This document shows positions 1 through 10,973 of a DNA stretch of 64,000 bases, one piece after another (within the stretch, counting starts at the first letter, position 1; each line of letters starts with the position of its first letter). Position numbers and translations under genes: made by a program. Source of the DNA: Dryococelus australis (lineage: Eukaryota > Arthropoda > Insecta > Phasmatodea > Phasmatidae); the NCBI GenBank assembly GCA_029891345.1, contig CM056995.1:212425047-212489046 (forward strand), given 5' to 3'. The notes under the pieces were generated by a model. The model saw only the letters and a program-made list of their open reading frames with translations, did no database searches and was not told the origin of the DNA.

Positions 1-336
1 AGTACAGTTGGTAACGATGGATGGGAATTATTTCCGTATCTTAACGTCGAATAAAAGGTGTTACGTAACAATTCCTGATAATTTAAATTATTCCTCTCAG
101 TTTCAGTTTTTTTTTTTTTTTGTTAATGCATCGAAGTGTAAAGATGAGAACATTTGTAAAATATTTACTTATCTAAAAATTTCACATTTTCACCTGACCA
201 ACAGCATGAATAAGATGGTGAGGCCTATGGGATTGTTAATCTTACATATGGCGGAAGAATACACAGCGTGCATACAAGTAGATCTTAAGTCGGGCCTTCG
301 AAAGTGCAAATTTTGCCGTGAATAGCCTCTACCTAC
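1..336 (+). mobile_element. MITE-A copy 1, cut by the window edge
   Basis: This matches the right three quarters of the element seen complete at 10974-11391: the stretch from TTGGTAACGATGG to the closing GTGAATAGCCT end is shared, including the internal motifs AAGTGTAAAAATGAG-like and AAGTAGATCTT. No protein of credible length is encoded. The left terminal repeat lies outside the window. It is one of about eight MITE-A copies here, which differ by substitutions and small indels, so the family is old. Confidence 0.75.
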
Positions 337-440
337 GGGACTTACAGCTGTAGATCTATTATATTTCTGGTGGAAAGTCTGTAAGAAGGTTCAATGCAGT
401 GTCGTAGAGTAGTTTTGTACGTTATGACGCGCATATTTTG
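337..440 (+). repeat. Repeat D fragment next to MITE-A
   Basis: The run CTACGGGACTT through GGTTCAATGCAG and TAGTTTTGTA is shared with 5695-5800 and, more weakly, with 57655-57725. Only the right part of the longer Repeat D is present. It sits directly after the MITE-A end, so the two were probably mobilised or duplicated together, or MITE-A inserted into Repeat D. Confidence 0.55.
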
Positions 441-458
441 AGAGAGAGAGAGAGAGAG

Positions 459-546
<88 letters not shown>
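439..546. repeat. (GA)n followed by (TA)n microsatellite
   Basis: About eleven GA units run directly into about forty TA units. The open frames across it (alternating Tyr-Ile) are artefacts of the repeat. Confidence 0.95.
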
Positions 547-548
<2 letters not shown>

Positions 549-584
549 GAAAAAGCAGTATTATTTTTTGTTTTGTATATGCGT

Positions 585-740
585 GCTAGGAAATGGTGTT
601 TCCAAGTTGCGTGACGTCTTGAAAGCACTAAACAGCTCTCGTTTGAAGTGGGTGTTCTTTTCGTATATCAGCACATTAAACTCTCATTTAATAGTTTCGA
701 GGGAATACATGTACTTCAAACACTATGCAACGCCGGGTAT
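585..740 (+). repeat. Repeat C copy 1
   Basis: About 150 bp align in the same direction with 10612-10768: GACGTCTTGAAAGC, GTTCTTTTCGT, CAGCAC, TTTAATAGTTT and TATGCAACG/TATTGCAACG occur in the same order and spacing. The 75-residue frame crossing it looks incidental because the other copy does not keep it. Both copies lie close to a MITE-A and a Repeat D piece. Confidence 0.65.
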
Positions 741-3117
741 ACGCGGGCGCGTAAGTTTTCTCTCTCATTTTGTACAAGGAACCTCGCAAGAATAATCATG
801 TAGACAGCTTACTTAACTAGACTGTGACGTCACAAAGGGTGATACTGCTCGCCATTGTTTCATGTCTACCGAACACATTCTTCCACTCCATGCCGTTTAT
901 CTCCCATTCATAATATTTCTAGTTGAACGTGCTTCAAAAAAGTCACTACCAGGAAGAGTAAAGAAAACGACAGAAGATAAAATTTAATACCCCACCAGTG
1001 CGAGACGTGTAGCTATGTTGCACTGTCTTACGGTATTCCGCTTTTATTTTGGCTGTGATGTAATTACAGCATTAAGATATAAATTTTATTCTTTTCCCTT
1101 TACAGGCTACAATAGATAAAGCATATTTGAAGGGCACTTGGCAAAAAATACGAGATATGTTGCTACATCTGACAAAGTTAAATTATAGAGGCCAATTTAT
1201 TATAAGTTAACTTAATTGATCTTTTTAATCCCCCCTCCCCTTCCCTTCACCCTTACATTCAAAGGCGCTATGTGGATGGTTAAACGGTTTCTGATGGTGT
1301 ACGGACTTTCAATAAACAAAAAAAAAATTAATTAAAACGACCTTTACTTTACTGGCTTATTCGAAATAGGAGGAATTCAGTATCTTGGCGTCCGTATCAA
1401 TGGGTTTGCCTTTATATTAAACGTATGTCGAGTACGGTGGATCATTTCACAACGCGAATAATTTCTTGTTAAGGAGGCAGCCTTTGGCGTGATTGATTAA
1501 ACGTTAGCTTATGTGTGGGTTTCTTTTCTTGTGTTCCGATTGCGGTATTACTGTGTCTGCCATAGATTATACTTCTCTGACTGTGCAATAGTACTTGTTA
1601 TGTAGCTAAGAGTATTTGTGTTCAGTATGTCGATACAGAAAGTGTTTATTTGGAAAGCTATTTTAATCCTCTCTACTTTAGCAATAAGTATGTGTTGATC
1701 TTTGCGTGATGGGGTCCTGTATCGCTATGGTCGCTACAGCCGGCCACATATTTACGAACAGCCAACATATTTTGAAACTCAGGCACGTCCGTGTTTAGCG
1801 TATATGGAAACAATGCCCGAATTGCCGAAACATAAAATCAAGAAAAGAATTTTAATTACGTACTTAATATATTTTGACGGGCTTAGAGTTATTGGACAAA
1901 TATTTGCACGCTGATATTTAAAATAGATAGCACTAGCTGATCAATCAAATAATAATTTTGTATTTAAAAAATGTGGAATTTTTTACAAACAACTATGGGT
2001 ATTAATTATAGTATTAACAAGCAAGCCAAAAATATTATCTAAAAATCAACAACGTAATATTGTCGAAATCTTTATGAAATTAAAATGTGTATATTTAAGA
2101 AAAGAACTTCTTTAACAAATTTGTATAAAAGAATCTGCCAAGGAAATGAAATTCAGTCAAAATTAGATATTTTTTTTTTTACATTCCATTATTGTAAAAG
2201 GTTATTTAAAAAATCATAAATTTTGAAACAAATGTTTTATATATGTACTGATTTTACTGTTTTTATGCGTTATTATTCAAAAATGCAAACAATGAGTCAA
2301 TAAATAAAAACCGCATTGAAATTAATACAGTAGTTAAAATTCTGTTATTGTTATTATTTTTCGGCAATTCGCCCAATAGAGGACTTTCCATAACCCTTAA
2401 AGATATGCCTCACTGCGTTTTAAAAAGTGTAATTCATTGACTTCTTGGAGTTATAATTTAGTTATACCATTCTTAACTGACTAATTAAATACGTTTCTTA
2501 AAATAAAAATGGAAGAATGAAAATTTTCAAAAAGTGCTGTAGGCCTATTTAGAGAAAAATTCCATTTGGTTTTTAAAATTCAAAAACAGTCACTTTTCGT
2601 ATGAATTTTTTCCCCATTGATTTAATTACCGTTGGTTGTATTTTAATTGAAATGTTTACTAGTAACTCATTTGCAAGATGAATTGTTTTTCTTATTGGAT
2701 ATGGTTGCCTTTCATGAACAAAAAATTAACTAAGCAATTTTGGAAAAAAAATTATAGTGTAATTAATTAAAGTTTTTCAGTGGTTTGACAGTTATTAAAT
2801 AAATCATCATAAACTAAAAAAGGAGTATGCGTATATTATTACTAAATGTTGACAGGGAATTCGTTAACATACTGAAGACTTTTACAAACGCCATCATAGC
2901 TTTAAAAAAAAATTAAACGTAACAACACGTCATTCGCAGGAAACTAAATACTTTTGAATGCCATACTTACATATTTCTTTATATAAATTGTGTAGAATTC
3001 CGTCACTGATGAGAATGAACATTAGTAGTATTTACGCCACGATTATGTTTAAATGTAAAATTTTTGGAAATATTTGAAAAGGTTACTATCTCGTATTCGG
3101 TGATAAATATTCTAATG
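741..3117. other. AT-rich stretch without recognisable genes
   Basis: There is a short G+C-richer part at 725-840 and a C-run near 1230. The rest is AT-rich with poly-A/T runs. Frames are short and show no familiar motif. I see no terminal repeats, tRNA or transposase signal. Confidence 0.6.
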
Positions 3118-3383
3118 TTTTATACGAATATGATGCTATAGTTATTAAATAATCCAATTACAGAACTGCCATATTGTATGCAATATGCATCAGTGTGATA
3201 AATATTATTATCTAATGTTTTTATTTTAAATTTATATCATGTTTAAAATATTTAAAGGCATGGGAATGCAGTGTTACATATCACAGGATTCGAACTGTCA
3301 AGGCGTATATGAATATGATGCCACAATTATTAAATAATCCAGTAACAGATCTGCCATACTGTATGCAATATGCATTAGTGTGA
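3118..3383. repeat. Direct repeat, two 82-bp copies
   Basis: The segments 3118-3199 and 3302-3383 share GAATATGATGC, TTATTAAATAATCCA and TGTATGCAATATGCAT in the same order. The copies are 184 bp apart start to start. This looks like a local tandem duplication with divergence. Confidence 0.75.
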
Positions 3384-3907
3384 CCCTCCCTTCTCCCCCT
3401 CGCTGACGACTCAAACCATCAACCCACCCCACAACACCCTCACTCTTCATACATCCCCACCACTCCCACCCACATCGCAGTTTAAATAAGACTACAATTC
3501 CTAATGCCACATAAGCATGACTGAAGTAAAGAGTTACGATCGAGGAATTGTTCAACAGTTAACAGTGCTTACCTTACCACCAACAAGCCATATTTCACAA
3601 GCCAAGGTGTTATAGCGTCAAAAACATAAAGAAAATGTTCCAAATTACTCTTAGACAGTTAAAGGTTAATGAAGCTCTACTGAAATCAACCTTTGAAAGA
3701 AGCTTTACAGCAAACACAACCTGCCTGAAAAGTGTCGGCAACTTGCCAGCCCTATACAGGCACTATTGGCCGCTGTCGATTATATGCCAGAAGATAGCCA
3801 GTTGTCATCGACATGATGTTTATTTTTAAAGGGATTGTAAAATTAAAAATAAAGAGAGTGGCCCAGTGTCTAAAATAAAAAATAGACGGATATCAGAATA
3901 ATTATGT

Positions 3908-3980
3908 CGGCCTGATAGCTCACAGCCAAACAATCGCCGTCATCTTAGAGAAGACTCTGGGCCGATTCCGACACTGTATC
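3908..3980 (+). repeat. Degenerate tRNA-like SINE head
   Basis: A box A-like TAGCTCACAGCC (from 3913) is followed 44 bases later by a box B-like GGCCGATTCCG, which is tRNA spacing. The acceptor stem cannot be closed. On both sides (3780-3830 and 4105-4170) lie similar GCCAGAAGATAGCCAGTTGTC / GCAAGAAGGCAACTAGCTGTC-type stretches, so the insertion may split an older duplicated unit. A chance match is possible. Confidence 0.35.
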
Positions 3981-4269
3981 TTTGTATTGCCAGTTAGTTA
4001 GAGAATTTCTAATTGGTTCTGACACCGTATCGATTTAAAGACAAAATTCTTAACATTGGAAATCTCTCTGTCTGATGTCTTCTTGCCATATTAACTATCG
4101 ACAAGTGTCAGGAATATGCAAGAAGGCAACTAGCTGTCAATGTCGTGACTTCTGTTTTGAGACAGATTGTTAGCTATCAGTGCAATTGAATGGCCCAGTG
4201 TATTTTAATATTAATAGATATGTATCACCGAAATTACCCACACAATAAACAATGAATTACATAAGTTCA

Positions 4270-4760
4270 TTAAACAGCTACACTCTAAAAAAATTGTGAA
4301 ATTTTACACTAAATGTATGAGGCAACAGTGTCTCCACTGGTGACAGTGTAATTTTACACCTACATATGTCAATATTTTTTTACTCTACGTCCAAGTAAAT
4401 TTAGCCTACATATTAGTAAAATAACACATACTTTGTACAACTAAATTTACATAGAATTTTGTAAAATTACTATTACTATGAAGTAGGAAATAAACTGCAA
4501 CATTCGTGTATTTTCTCTCCACGACAAGTAAATTTACACAGACATCGCAATTATAATTTCACTACCGTGTATGTGTATTTGTTCACTAACAAGATAGTAA
4601 AATCGCATATTCACTGTTATTATAATTATACGTTTTCTGTACATTTTTCACTGTTTCACTAAGCAATTTTAGCCTCGGCGTATGTTCTTTTACAACTGCG
4701 TCATGTTAATTCTCATACTGTGTAAGTGTATTTTTGGATTGTTAAAGTTAATTTACACCA
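4270..4760. repeat. AT-rich segment with recurring GTAAATTTACAC-type motifs
   Basis: Motifs of the form AAATTTTACAC, GTAATTTTACACC, AAGTAAATTTACAC and TTAATTTACACC recur irregularly every 50-90 bases. Similar words occur at 35605-35660. The repetition suggests a decayed repeat family, but I cannot define a unit or ends. Confidence 0.4.
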
Positions 4761-4865
4761 TAGCAGTAGTATATAAATGCCGATTCGAGCGCGGCCCCCA
4801 GTTATCAGAAAACCAACGGTAAATGAAATGTTCGAGCCATCAGAAAACATCAAATGACGATTCGA

Positions 4866-5215
4866 GCGCAATCGCAAAAAAGTGACTCAAAAAGTTGCGT
4901 TTGGGAGCAACCACAAAAAAGTGGCTCAAAAAGTTGCGTTTGGGTGTAACCGCAAAACAGTGTCTCAAAAAGTTGCGTTTGAGAGCAACCGCAAAAAAAG
5001 TGACTGGAAAAATTGCGTTTGGGAGCAGTTGCAAAAAAAGTGACTACAAAAAGTTGCGTTTGGGTGCATCAGCAAAAATACGCGTAAAAAGTTGCGTTTG
5101 GTTAGATCGTAGTCTTTAGAAAAAAAAGTTGTGTTAAACTTTGCGTTTGAGTACATCTGCAAAAATGCGCGTAAAAAATTTCGCTTGGGAGCAGTTGCAA
5201 AAAAGAGTGGCTACA
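4866..5215. repeat. 39-bp minisatellite, about eight copies
   Basis: The core AAAAAGTTGCGTTTGGG recurs at 4891, 4930, 4969, 5009, 5050 and 5088 (spacing 39, 39, 40, 41, 38), then in more diverged form to 5215. Because 39 bp is 13 codons, frames on both strands stay open and read repeated peptides (KKLRLG on plus, NFLSHFF-like on minus). No start context or flanking coding sequence supports a real protein. Confidence 0.85.
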
Positions 5216-5524
5216 CTTTAATCTCTCGCATCTTGCACAATGATGTGCATAATACTTCATAAAAAATTACCTAGTAATAAATACATAGAAAATTATACAT
5301 TTAACTATAATGGAGAGAAGAATCTTTTGATTATTGAATTTTGATTATTTTCATTAGTAATCGAAATATGTGTTTTTTCGGGCAGAACTGCAATTTCATC
5401 TACAAAGTTCAGCTCGATACATCTTGAAATTATTTCGTTAGGAGCCTTATATTACTAAAAATCTCTCTCGCTTAATCCTCCTTTGTCGTCACTAAAATGC
5501 AAGGAAATCTATTTTTAAGATCGC

Positions 5525-5860
5525 ACTGCACAAGTATATTAAGGTTCCCGTCTACCTAGAGCTTTATTCCGCGTTTGAGGCCAAGAAGCGCGGTAGCTAT
5601 AAGGGTGACACTGCCTCGCTCATCAAGTGCCCCTTCGCCTCTAAGCGCAAGACTCTGAACTGGTGTGCGATGTTCTCTTCGCACTGCGTCTACCTATGAG
5701 ACTTTCAGCGGTGACCCCATTATTTTATGGGTGTAAAGTCTTCAGGAAGGTTCAATGCAGGTCCCCTGGGTAGTTTTGTATGTATCTCACGTGTATATTT
5801 TGAAGAGAGAGTGAAGATATTCGAGGTATTGAGAGGCCCTATACAAGATGTGTCGAAAAT
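5525..5860 (+). repeat. Repeat D, longest copy
   Basis: The sequence from GTCTACCTAGAG through GAAGCGCGG, ATCAAGTGC, GTGCGATGTTCTC and GGGACTTT-like words aligns with 57510-57725, and its right end aligns with 337-440. A shorter match (TTCGAGGGCAAACGG..GTGCGATGATTC) lies at 10930-10970. It is G+C-richer than its surroundings. No conserved frame is kept between copies. Confidence 0.65.
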
Positions 5861-6519
5861 TTCAGTGAATGGTATCAGAAAAGAAAGAATACAAAAGATA
5901 CAAACATCTGACCTTCGTTGGCCCTCAAAGTAATCGCCGTGTGCTACGACACATGTTTGGCAACGTTGATAAAGTTTCTGGAAATTGTCTGCAAAGGCCT
6001 AACTCTAAGAAATTATTTGAAAATTTACCATATTAGTGTATACATACAGTAACAAATTGCGAATGGTAAAATATTATCTCATACATCCATGGTAAGGTTC
6101 CTACAGTTGCTCAGGAAAGAGTCAAATGTGTAGGAAAGTTCCCAACGTTCTATAGTAGCGATGCTGAACATTCCCATGTTTTCAGCCTGATACGTAGTAC
6201 TATTCCCATACACTGTATAGCGTAGAGCTCCGAGTATTTCGCGGATTGAGTTGGCAGCAGGCTACGCTAGACAGCTCTCTATACAGTCGAGACTATATCG
6301 TTTGCTTTTTGGTTGCTGTGATCGAGTTAGGCCTCTGTACAGGACTGTTAAATACTCACTCACACAAATGTTTCGTGCTTATTACTGGATCACAGTTAAA
6401 CGGGGCATGTCTAAATTACTGTCGCCCAATCACAGCAGTATGAGAAAAGAACAAGTGTTTGGCGCCCACCTCGATTCCGAATTAATTTGCGAAATACTCG
6501 TGGCTTAATACTATAGGTT
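5861..6519. other. No recognisable feature
   Basis: There are overlapping short frames near 6246-6508 but no familiar domain, splice-supported structure or repeat match within the window. Confidence 0.5.
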
Positions 6520-6523
6520 AAAA

Positions 6524-6722
6524 ACTTCCATTAAGTTTAGGAAGTTTACCAGAAATATTGTTACAGTGCTCTTTAGGAATCGATCGATCGGAGAATCGTT
6601 GTCGCACTTTGCTGGATTGCCTCTACGGTAGCAAAACGCGCGCCTCCCAAGAAGTTCTTCAAGCGGGCAAACAGAAAGAAGTCCACAGTTGACAGATCAG
6701 GGGGTTTATTCTTAGTTTCTGG
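6524..6722 (-). pseudogene. mariner-like transposase, C-terminal remnant
   Basis: Read on the minus strand from about 6722 the sequence gives PPDLSTVDFFLFARLKNFLG followed by GARFATVEAIQQSA, the characteristic end of the catalytic domain of mariner-family (Tc1/mariner superfamily, DD34D) cut-and-paste transposases. The third catalytic aspartate of the family would be the D in VDFFLF and is kept. After QQSATTILRSI the frame shifts (near 6585) and ends in IPKEH..., then a stop. No N-terminal helix-turn-helix or first two aspartates are found next to it and no inverted repeats are visible. This is a 5'-truncated, inactive relic and is not the missing end of the copy at 9435, which carries its own PPYSP motif. 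Confidence 0.8.
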
Positions 6723-7002
6723 GGAAATCTATCGGCAGATCTCGATGTCGATCTCGACAGTCAGCGTTCCTGCTGATCGGGAAAAGCCGTTTTGAAACGA
6801 TCAGGAGCAAAATGTGCCCAAATAGTTATTCTAAGCGGACTATCGGTTCGATACCTCACCACCTCTGCAATCCTCAGGTTTTACCGACCACCCCACCAAA
6901 ATTCGCTTCCCCTCCCTCCTGATGTTCAGGCAGGCAACGTGACGAATGCAAACACACGCTGTGCCTGCAATAATGTATTATTAAAGTAAAGCTATTCTTA
7001 TA

Positions 7003-7005
<3 letters not shown>

Positions 7006-7058
<53 letters not shown>
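7006..7058. repeat. (TA)n microsatellite
   Basis: About 26 TA units without interruption. Confidence 0.95.
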
Positions 7059-7063
<5 letters not shown>

Positions 7064-8098
7064 ACATTGTCTTATCTAGAACACATACTATTCCATTTAT
7101 TAAAGCGTAATGCTGGATATTTAGAGTGAAATTTCTTGACTTGGCTACGATCTCTCATATGTTTAGACGCTTGGCTGAGGAAAATGGTGACGCGGTTAAT
7201 GTGCTGTGTACACAAGTTGGCTGTTGAAAATATTACTCGTTTTAAAGGAACATATAAAAACGACTGAGACAATTGTATAGAAACGATACGTAAAATGTCG
7301 TTTAATAAATGCAACTATAAAGTTTGCTTGGAAAATAACGTTAGGCCTAAACAACAAATCTTACATAATAAAGCGTGTAACTGATTTATTGTACGAATGC
7401 ACGAATTCCCGTTACTAGTGAAGTAACGAGCTTCGTACACAAAAACTGTGTAACCTATGTAGTTATTCATAAAAGATATAAGTTGCCCATTTAGATAGTT
7501 TTATTATTGCACGTAGGTATAACATTGTTCGATTTATTATTATGAGAAGTACAAAAAAATAAGAAGGGGGAGGGGGGGGGGGCTTTAGTTTCAAGTCTCT
7601 CGTGAGACATTTTGAGTTGCATATTGTTTTTATGGAGCAGTATATTATTGTAACTTCGAAAATTGTGATTTTAATGAAAAAACAAAATGCGATACATACA
7701 TCGCTGTTCGTATTCTTACAGATGCAGTAATATACACACACACATACTATGGCCGAAGTTAACCTTACTCTCGTTGTATTTACGATATAGACAAATATTA
7801 TTTACGCACTACAGGCCACGTGCAGTCAATAATTAGAGTAGCGTTTTACAAATATATTATTTACAAAACACGCCCACTTACTGTTTTGTAAACTCCGCAA
7901 CTTCTTGAACACACGTTTTTCAATGATATTCCTTGTACGTTTAATTCACTAAAGTCACGTTTGTTCGTCGCTAGCATTAAATAAATTATTTGCAGAATCA
8001 TTCAGTAAAATCAACCCTGCGCACGTTTCCTGAAACTAAAAAATGTAACTACGTAAATCATATTCGTCGCTCACTGCGTTAAGACAAAGGCGGCACGA
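7059..8098. other. No recognisable gene; poly-G tract
   Basis: AT-rich, with a G-run at 7566-7582 and a short CA tract near 7736. The frames on the minus strand at 7072-7314 and 7463-7741 show no known motif. Confidence 0.5.
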
Positions 8099-8808
8099 TG
8101 TTGTGGGCGCAAGTGAGAGGAGAGCTGTCCACGAGGTTGACGCCTGCCCGTGGTCGAGGGCGACACCCCGCGCAAGAGAGAGATTGGCCAGGGGACAGCG
8201 GGGTAGCCGCTGACGATGAGCTGACAGGCAGGCCACGGACGTTAATACGGCCGACACCCCCCCCCCCCCCCCCCCCATTTTTCCCTCACGAAAGATTGAT
8301 AACCTGGTGCGTGTCGGAGGTTGGTCGTTCAGCAAGGCTGAAGCGATCCGCGATCAGCGAGTCTGCCGATGCTGGAGCAACGTCGGGCGGAGCCAGTGCC
8401 GAGGTGATCCAGGAGCTGGGTCGAGATCAGGCTTGGGCAAGCCGTCCTTCTTCACCACATCTCCACTACACGAGCCGACGGAGGATCTCCGGTAATTGAA
8501 GGCTGTCAGTGGTAGGTGATCTTGACTAGAGTGCAAGAGCGAGCAGGGTGAGATACGAATCGGGTAGAGCGATTAATGTCATCTAAAGTAAATATTGAAT
8601 CAAAGAATAATTATTAGTTATAGACTAAGAGACAGAAAATTAATGTAATAACCAAAGTCATCAAAATTAAGATAGTTGAGATCTGAATTATAACTAAAGG
8701 TAGAAGGAGTCAAGAAGTGTAGCGTTTATTGTACCTGTGTAATTTGTAGTCGAGTTAAGTTTTGTTTATGTAATAAAGTTTGAGATTAATGAAGCAACCG
8801 GTGGCAGT
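8099..8808 (+). mobile_element. Possible solo LTR
   Basis: A G+C-rich first half starting TGTTGTGGGCG, with a C18-type run near 8260-8276, is followed by an AT-rich half with a polyadenylation-like AATAAAG at 8772, ending GAAGCA followed by ACCGGTGGCAGTAATT, which could be read as an LTR end and primer-binding region. This layout (U3/R with CpG-rich promoter, AATAAA, TG...CA ends) resembles insect LTRs. No second copy, internal coding region or target duplication is seen. It could instead be a host promoter/5' exon. Confidence 0.3.
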
Positions 8809-8810
8809 AA

Positions 8811-9434
8811 TTTAGAAGAGTTAATATAGTCGATCCTGGTACTTTGTTGAGGGCCTTGAGCCAGTGTGGTTATGCAAGAATATAGATAGGTTGTACACTT
8901 GGCTAAGCACTACAACAACGAGCACAATTTTCGACGCCGTAAACATGTGCCGATTAATATTACACATTTCATTCAAGAACACACACTACGACAAACTATG
9001 CTTGAAGAAAGCAAATAAAATAATGATTAACTACCGATTAATTATTCCGACAACACCAACAAGATGCTCGCATGGACACATAACCTCTCGGCCATTACTA
9101 CACTTACGAAATTAACTCACTATACAGAAATATAACGCCACACTCCCGAACGTGCGTGGATACAATTAGATGCATATAATAATGTCCCATGCGTATATAA
9201 CCTTTTGTATGTTATGTATCACATTTCACAAGTACGAAACCATAATATTTGTGCCAGTGTGCAATAAATACGGCCACCACGCTTCTCACCCGCAATGTTG
9301 AATTTCCTCTTCCCGATCGGGAACCCGGCTTTCGACAACATATAGCTGTCGAGTGCTCTCGATAGTCTTCTCACGAGAATCGAGAAATCATCTTTAATTT
9401 AGAATACCAAACACCGGAAATACGACGTAAATCG
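8811..9434. other. No gene; short direct repeat
   Basis: Words CGATCGGGAACCCGGCTTTC (from about 9313) and CGATCGGGAGCTCCGTTTC (from about 9442) form a diverged direct repeat 129 bp apart. The second copy borders the mariner remnant, so these may be parts of its lost ends. Nothing else is recognisable. Confidence 0.4.
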
Positions 9435-9895
9435 TTATTTCACGATCGGGAGCTCCGTTTCGACAAACTTAGAATAGACGCCCAGGGGAGTACGGTGGGT
9501 GACTGAGAACAGGTATATGCCGCTCTGAGACAGGAAGTGACGCACAAGGATCGCGCAATGCGCAGGCGCGTTATCGTACCGCAACATCCATATTCCAGTC
9601 TGTGCGACTCTGGTCGAACACGGCAGATGCGTTCGAGCGACCGTTTGCCAAACTTGCTCGTAGAAGGCGGCGTTCACAGTTTTGCCCTCAGGAAGGAATT
9701 CCTTGTGGATAATGCCATCGTTGCCGAAGTAAGGCGATCAACATTGTCTTGACCTTGGACTTTTCCAGGGCGGCTCTTTTTAGGCGGACGCCATCCCATT
9801 AATTGCCGCTATGATTCTGGATCCAACTGGTAGCACCAGGTCTCAACTCCTGTGACGATGTTCCGCAGAAAGAATGGATCCTGATCACATTGTTA
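9435..9895 (-). pseudogene. mariner-like transposase remnant, catalytic core
   Basis: On the minus strand, 9882 downwards reads DPFFLRNIVTGVETWCYQLD then a stop, followed in shifted frames by WRPPKKSRPGKVQ and by FYEQVWQTV..., GIWMLRYDNAPAHCAILVRHF and a PPYSP-like motif near 9495. These are the ordered core motifs of mariner-type (DD34D) transposases. The first catalytic aspartate, normally in the GDETW position, is a valine (GVETW). The second, in RYDNAPAH, is kept. At least three frame changes and one in-frame stop break it. The protein would have cut and joined transposon ends in the nucleus; this copy cannot. The adjacent minus-strand frames up to 10205 do not look like mariner and are not included. 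Confidence 0.8.
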
Positions 9896-10488
9896 TGTAA
9901 TGGACAACTGTGGCAAGCCATGTGTGTAGCGCCTGCATGAACGTGCCATTCTAAAGTATTCGCCTTAGTCAAATCACGGCTGGACGAATAATGAGGCCGA
10001 GGCGGCATGATATAGGCGAGCAGGACAACGGGAAGGCTGTCTGTTCTAACCTCGACGCCAACCAGGAAAGACGTTCCAGAGAGCCAGAAGGATGACAATG
10101 TGCCGACCGCCGTAGTCCGTCTACAAACCAGCCTTCGGTATCATGCAAGGTGGGAAATATCGGTCCAGTAGTTAACCGCAATGATGGCTTCATATTAGGT
10201 TTCATTAGCCTTTATTAAAATAACTTAAATGCATAAAGCATTAGCTCCTCCGATATGTTTCCAGTTAATTTAATATGTGTAAAACCCAAGAGGTAAATAA
10301 TAATGTAAAACCATGGAAGGGGTAAGTCCAGTCAATTATAGAGTAGCTCTAATCCATTAAATACGACCCTCACAAACGTATATTTTAAGCTAAATAGTAA
10401 TCGAATTTATAAACTGAAAAGCTTAAATTATAACAACGTGGTAATGAAATTTCAGAGGTTTCCATCAAGTTTGCTTTCTCGTAGTCTG
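9896..10488. other. No recognisable feature
   Basis: The minus-strand frames at 9969-10205 lack known motifs. 10200-10488 is AT-rich. Confidence 0.45.
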
Positions 10489-10768
10489 TCAGCTTTTGCG
10501 GGAAAAACCGTTTTGCTGTTGCGATATCGGATCATTCACTGAAAGTTTTAGACACACCTTGTATTTTGAGATACAGCGCTTCGAAGAAGCCGTTTTTAGC
10601 CATTTTGAAGTACTCAGAAACAGCGTTTCGAATGTGCATGACGTCTTGAAAGCCCTGAACAGCCCTCTTCTGAAGTGCATGTTCTTTTCGTGGAACAGCA
10701 CGTTGGAAGCACGTTTAATAGTTTAGTGGAGATAACGTGTATTTCAAACATATTGCAACGCATTTCAA
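10489..10768 (+). repeat. Repeat C copy 2 with upstream extension
   Basis: 10612-10768 aligns with 585-740. The upstream part contains the palindromic-looking words CAGCGCTTCGAAGAAGCCG and ACACACCTTGTATTTTGAGAT. Overlapping frames on both strands (about 70 residues) are not conserved in the other copy. Confidence 0.6.
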
Positions 10769-10884
10769 GCGACAGTTAGGCGGGAGCCTTCATTATAAGA
10801 GCAACATGATGCAAGCCAGCTATGCTATGTTAGTGGGAGGGGGAGAAGAGAAACCGACAGCTGCAGTAGTGTCGCTGTCTCTGA

Positions 10885-10972
10885 TCGTTACAGCCACAGG
10901 AACGTGGTGATCCTTTCACAGTCCCCCTTCGAGGGCAAACGGAAATCCTCAGCTCGTGCGATGATTCCTCTT
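10885..10972 (+). repeat. Repeat D fragment
   Basis: TTCGAGGGCAAACGGAAATC and GTGCGATGATTC resemble the 5640-5675 part of Repeat D. It directly abuts the MITE-A start. Confidence 0.4.
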
Positions 10973-10973
10973 A

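Noticed and set aside
422..628. Minus-strand ORF rich in Tyr-Ile and Ser-Leu
   Set aside because: It only reads through the (TA)n/(GA)n microsatellite.
4895..5162. Repetitive basic and Phe-rich ORFs on both strands
   Set aside because: Both are products of the 39-bp minisatellite period and lack any flanking coding context.
8098..8499. 133-residue plus-strand ORF as a gene
   Set aside because: It includes a poly-Pro stretch from a C-run and overlaps a minus-strand frame of similar length; composition, not coding, explains it.
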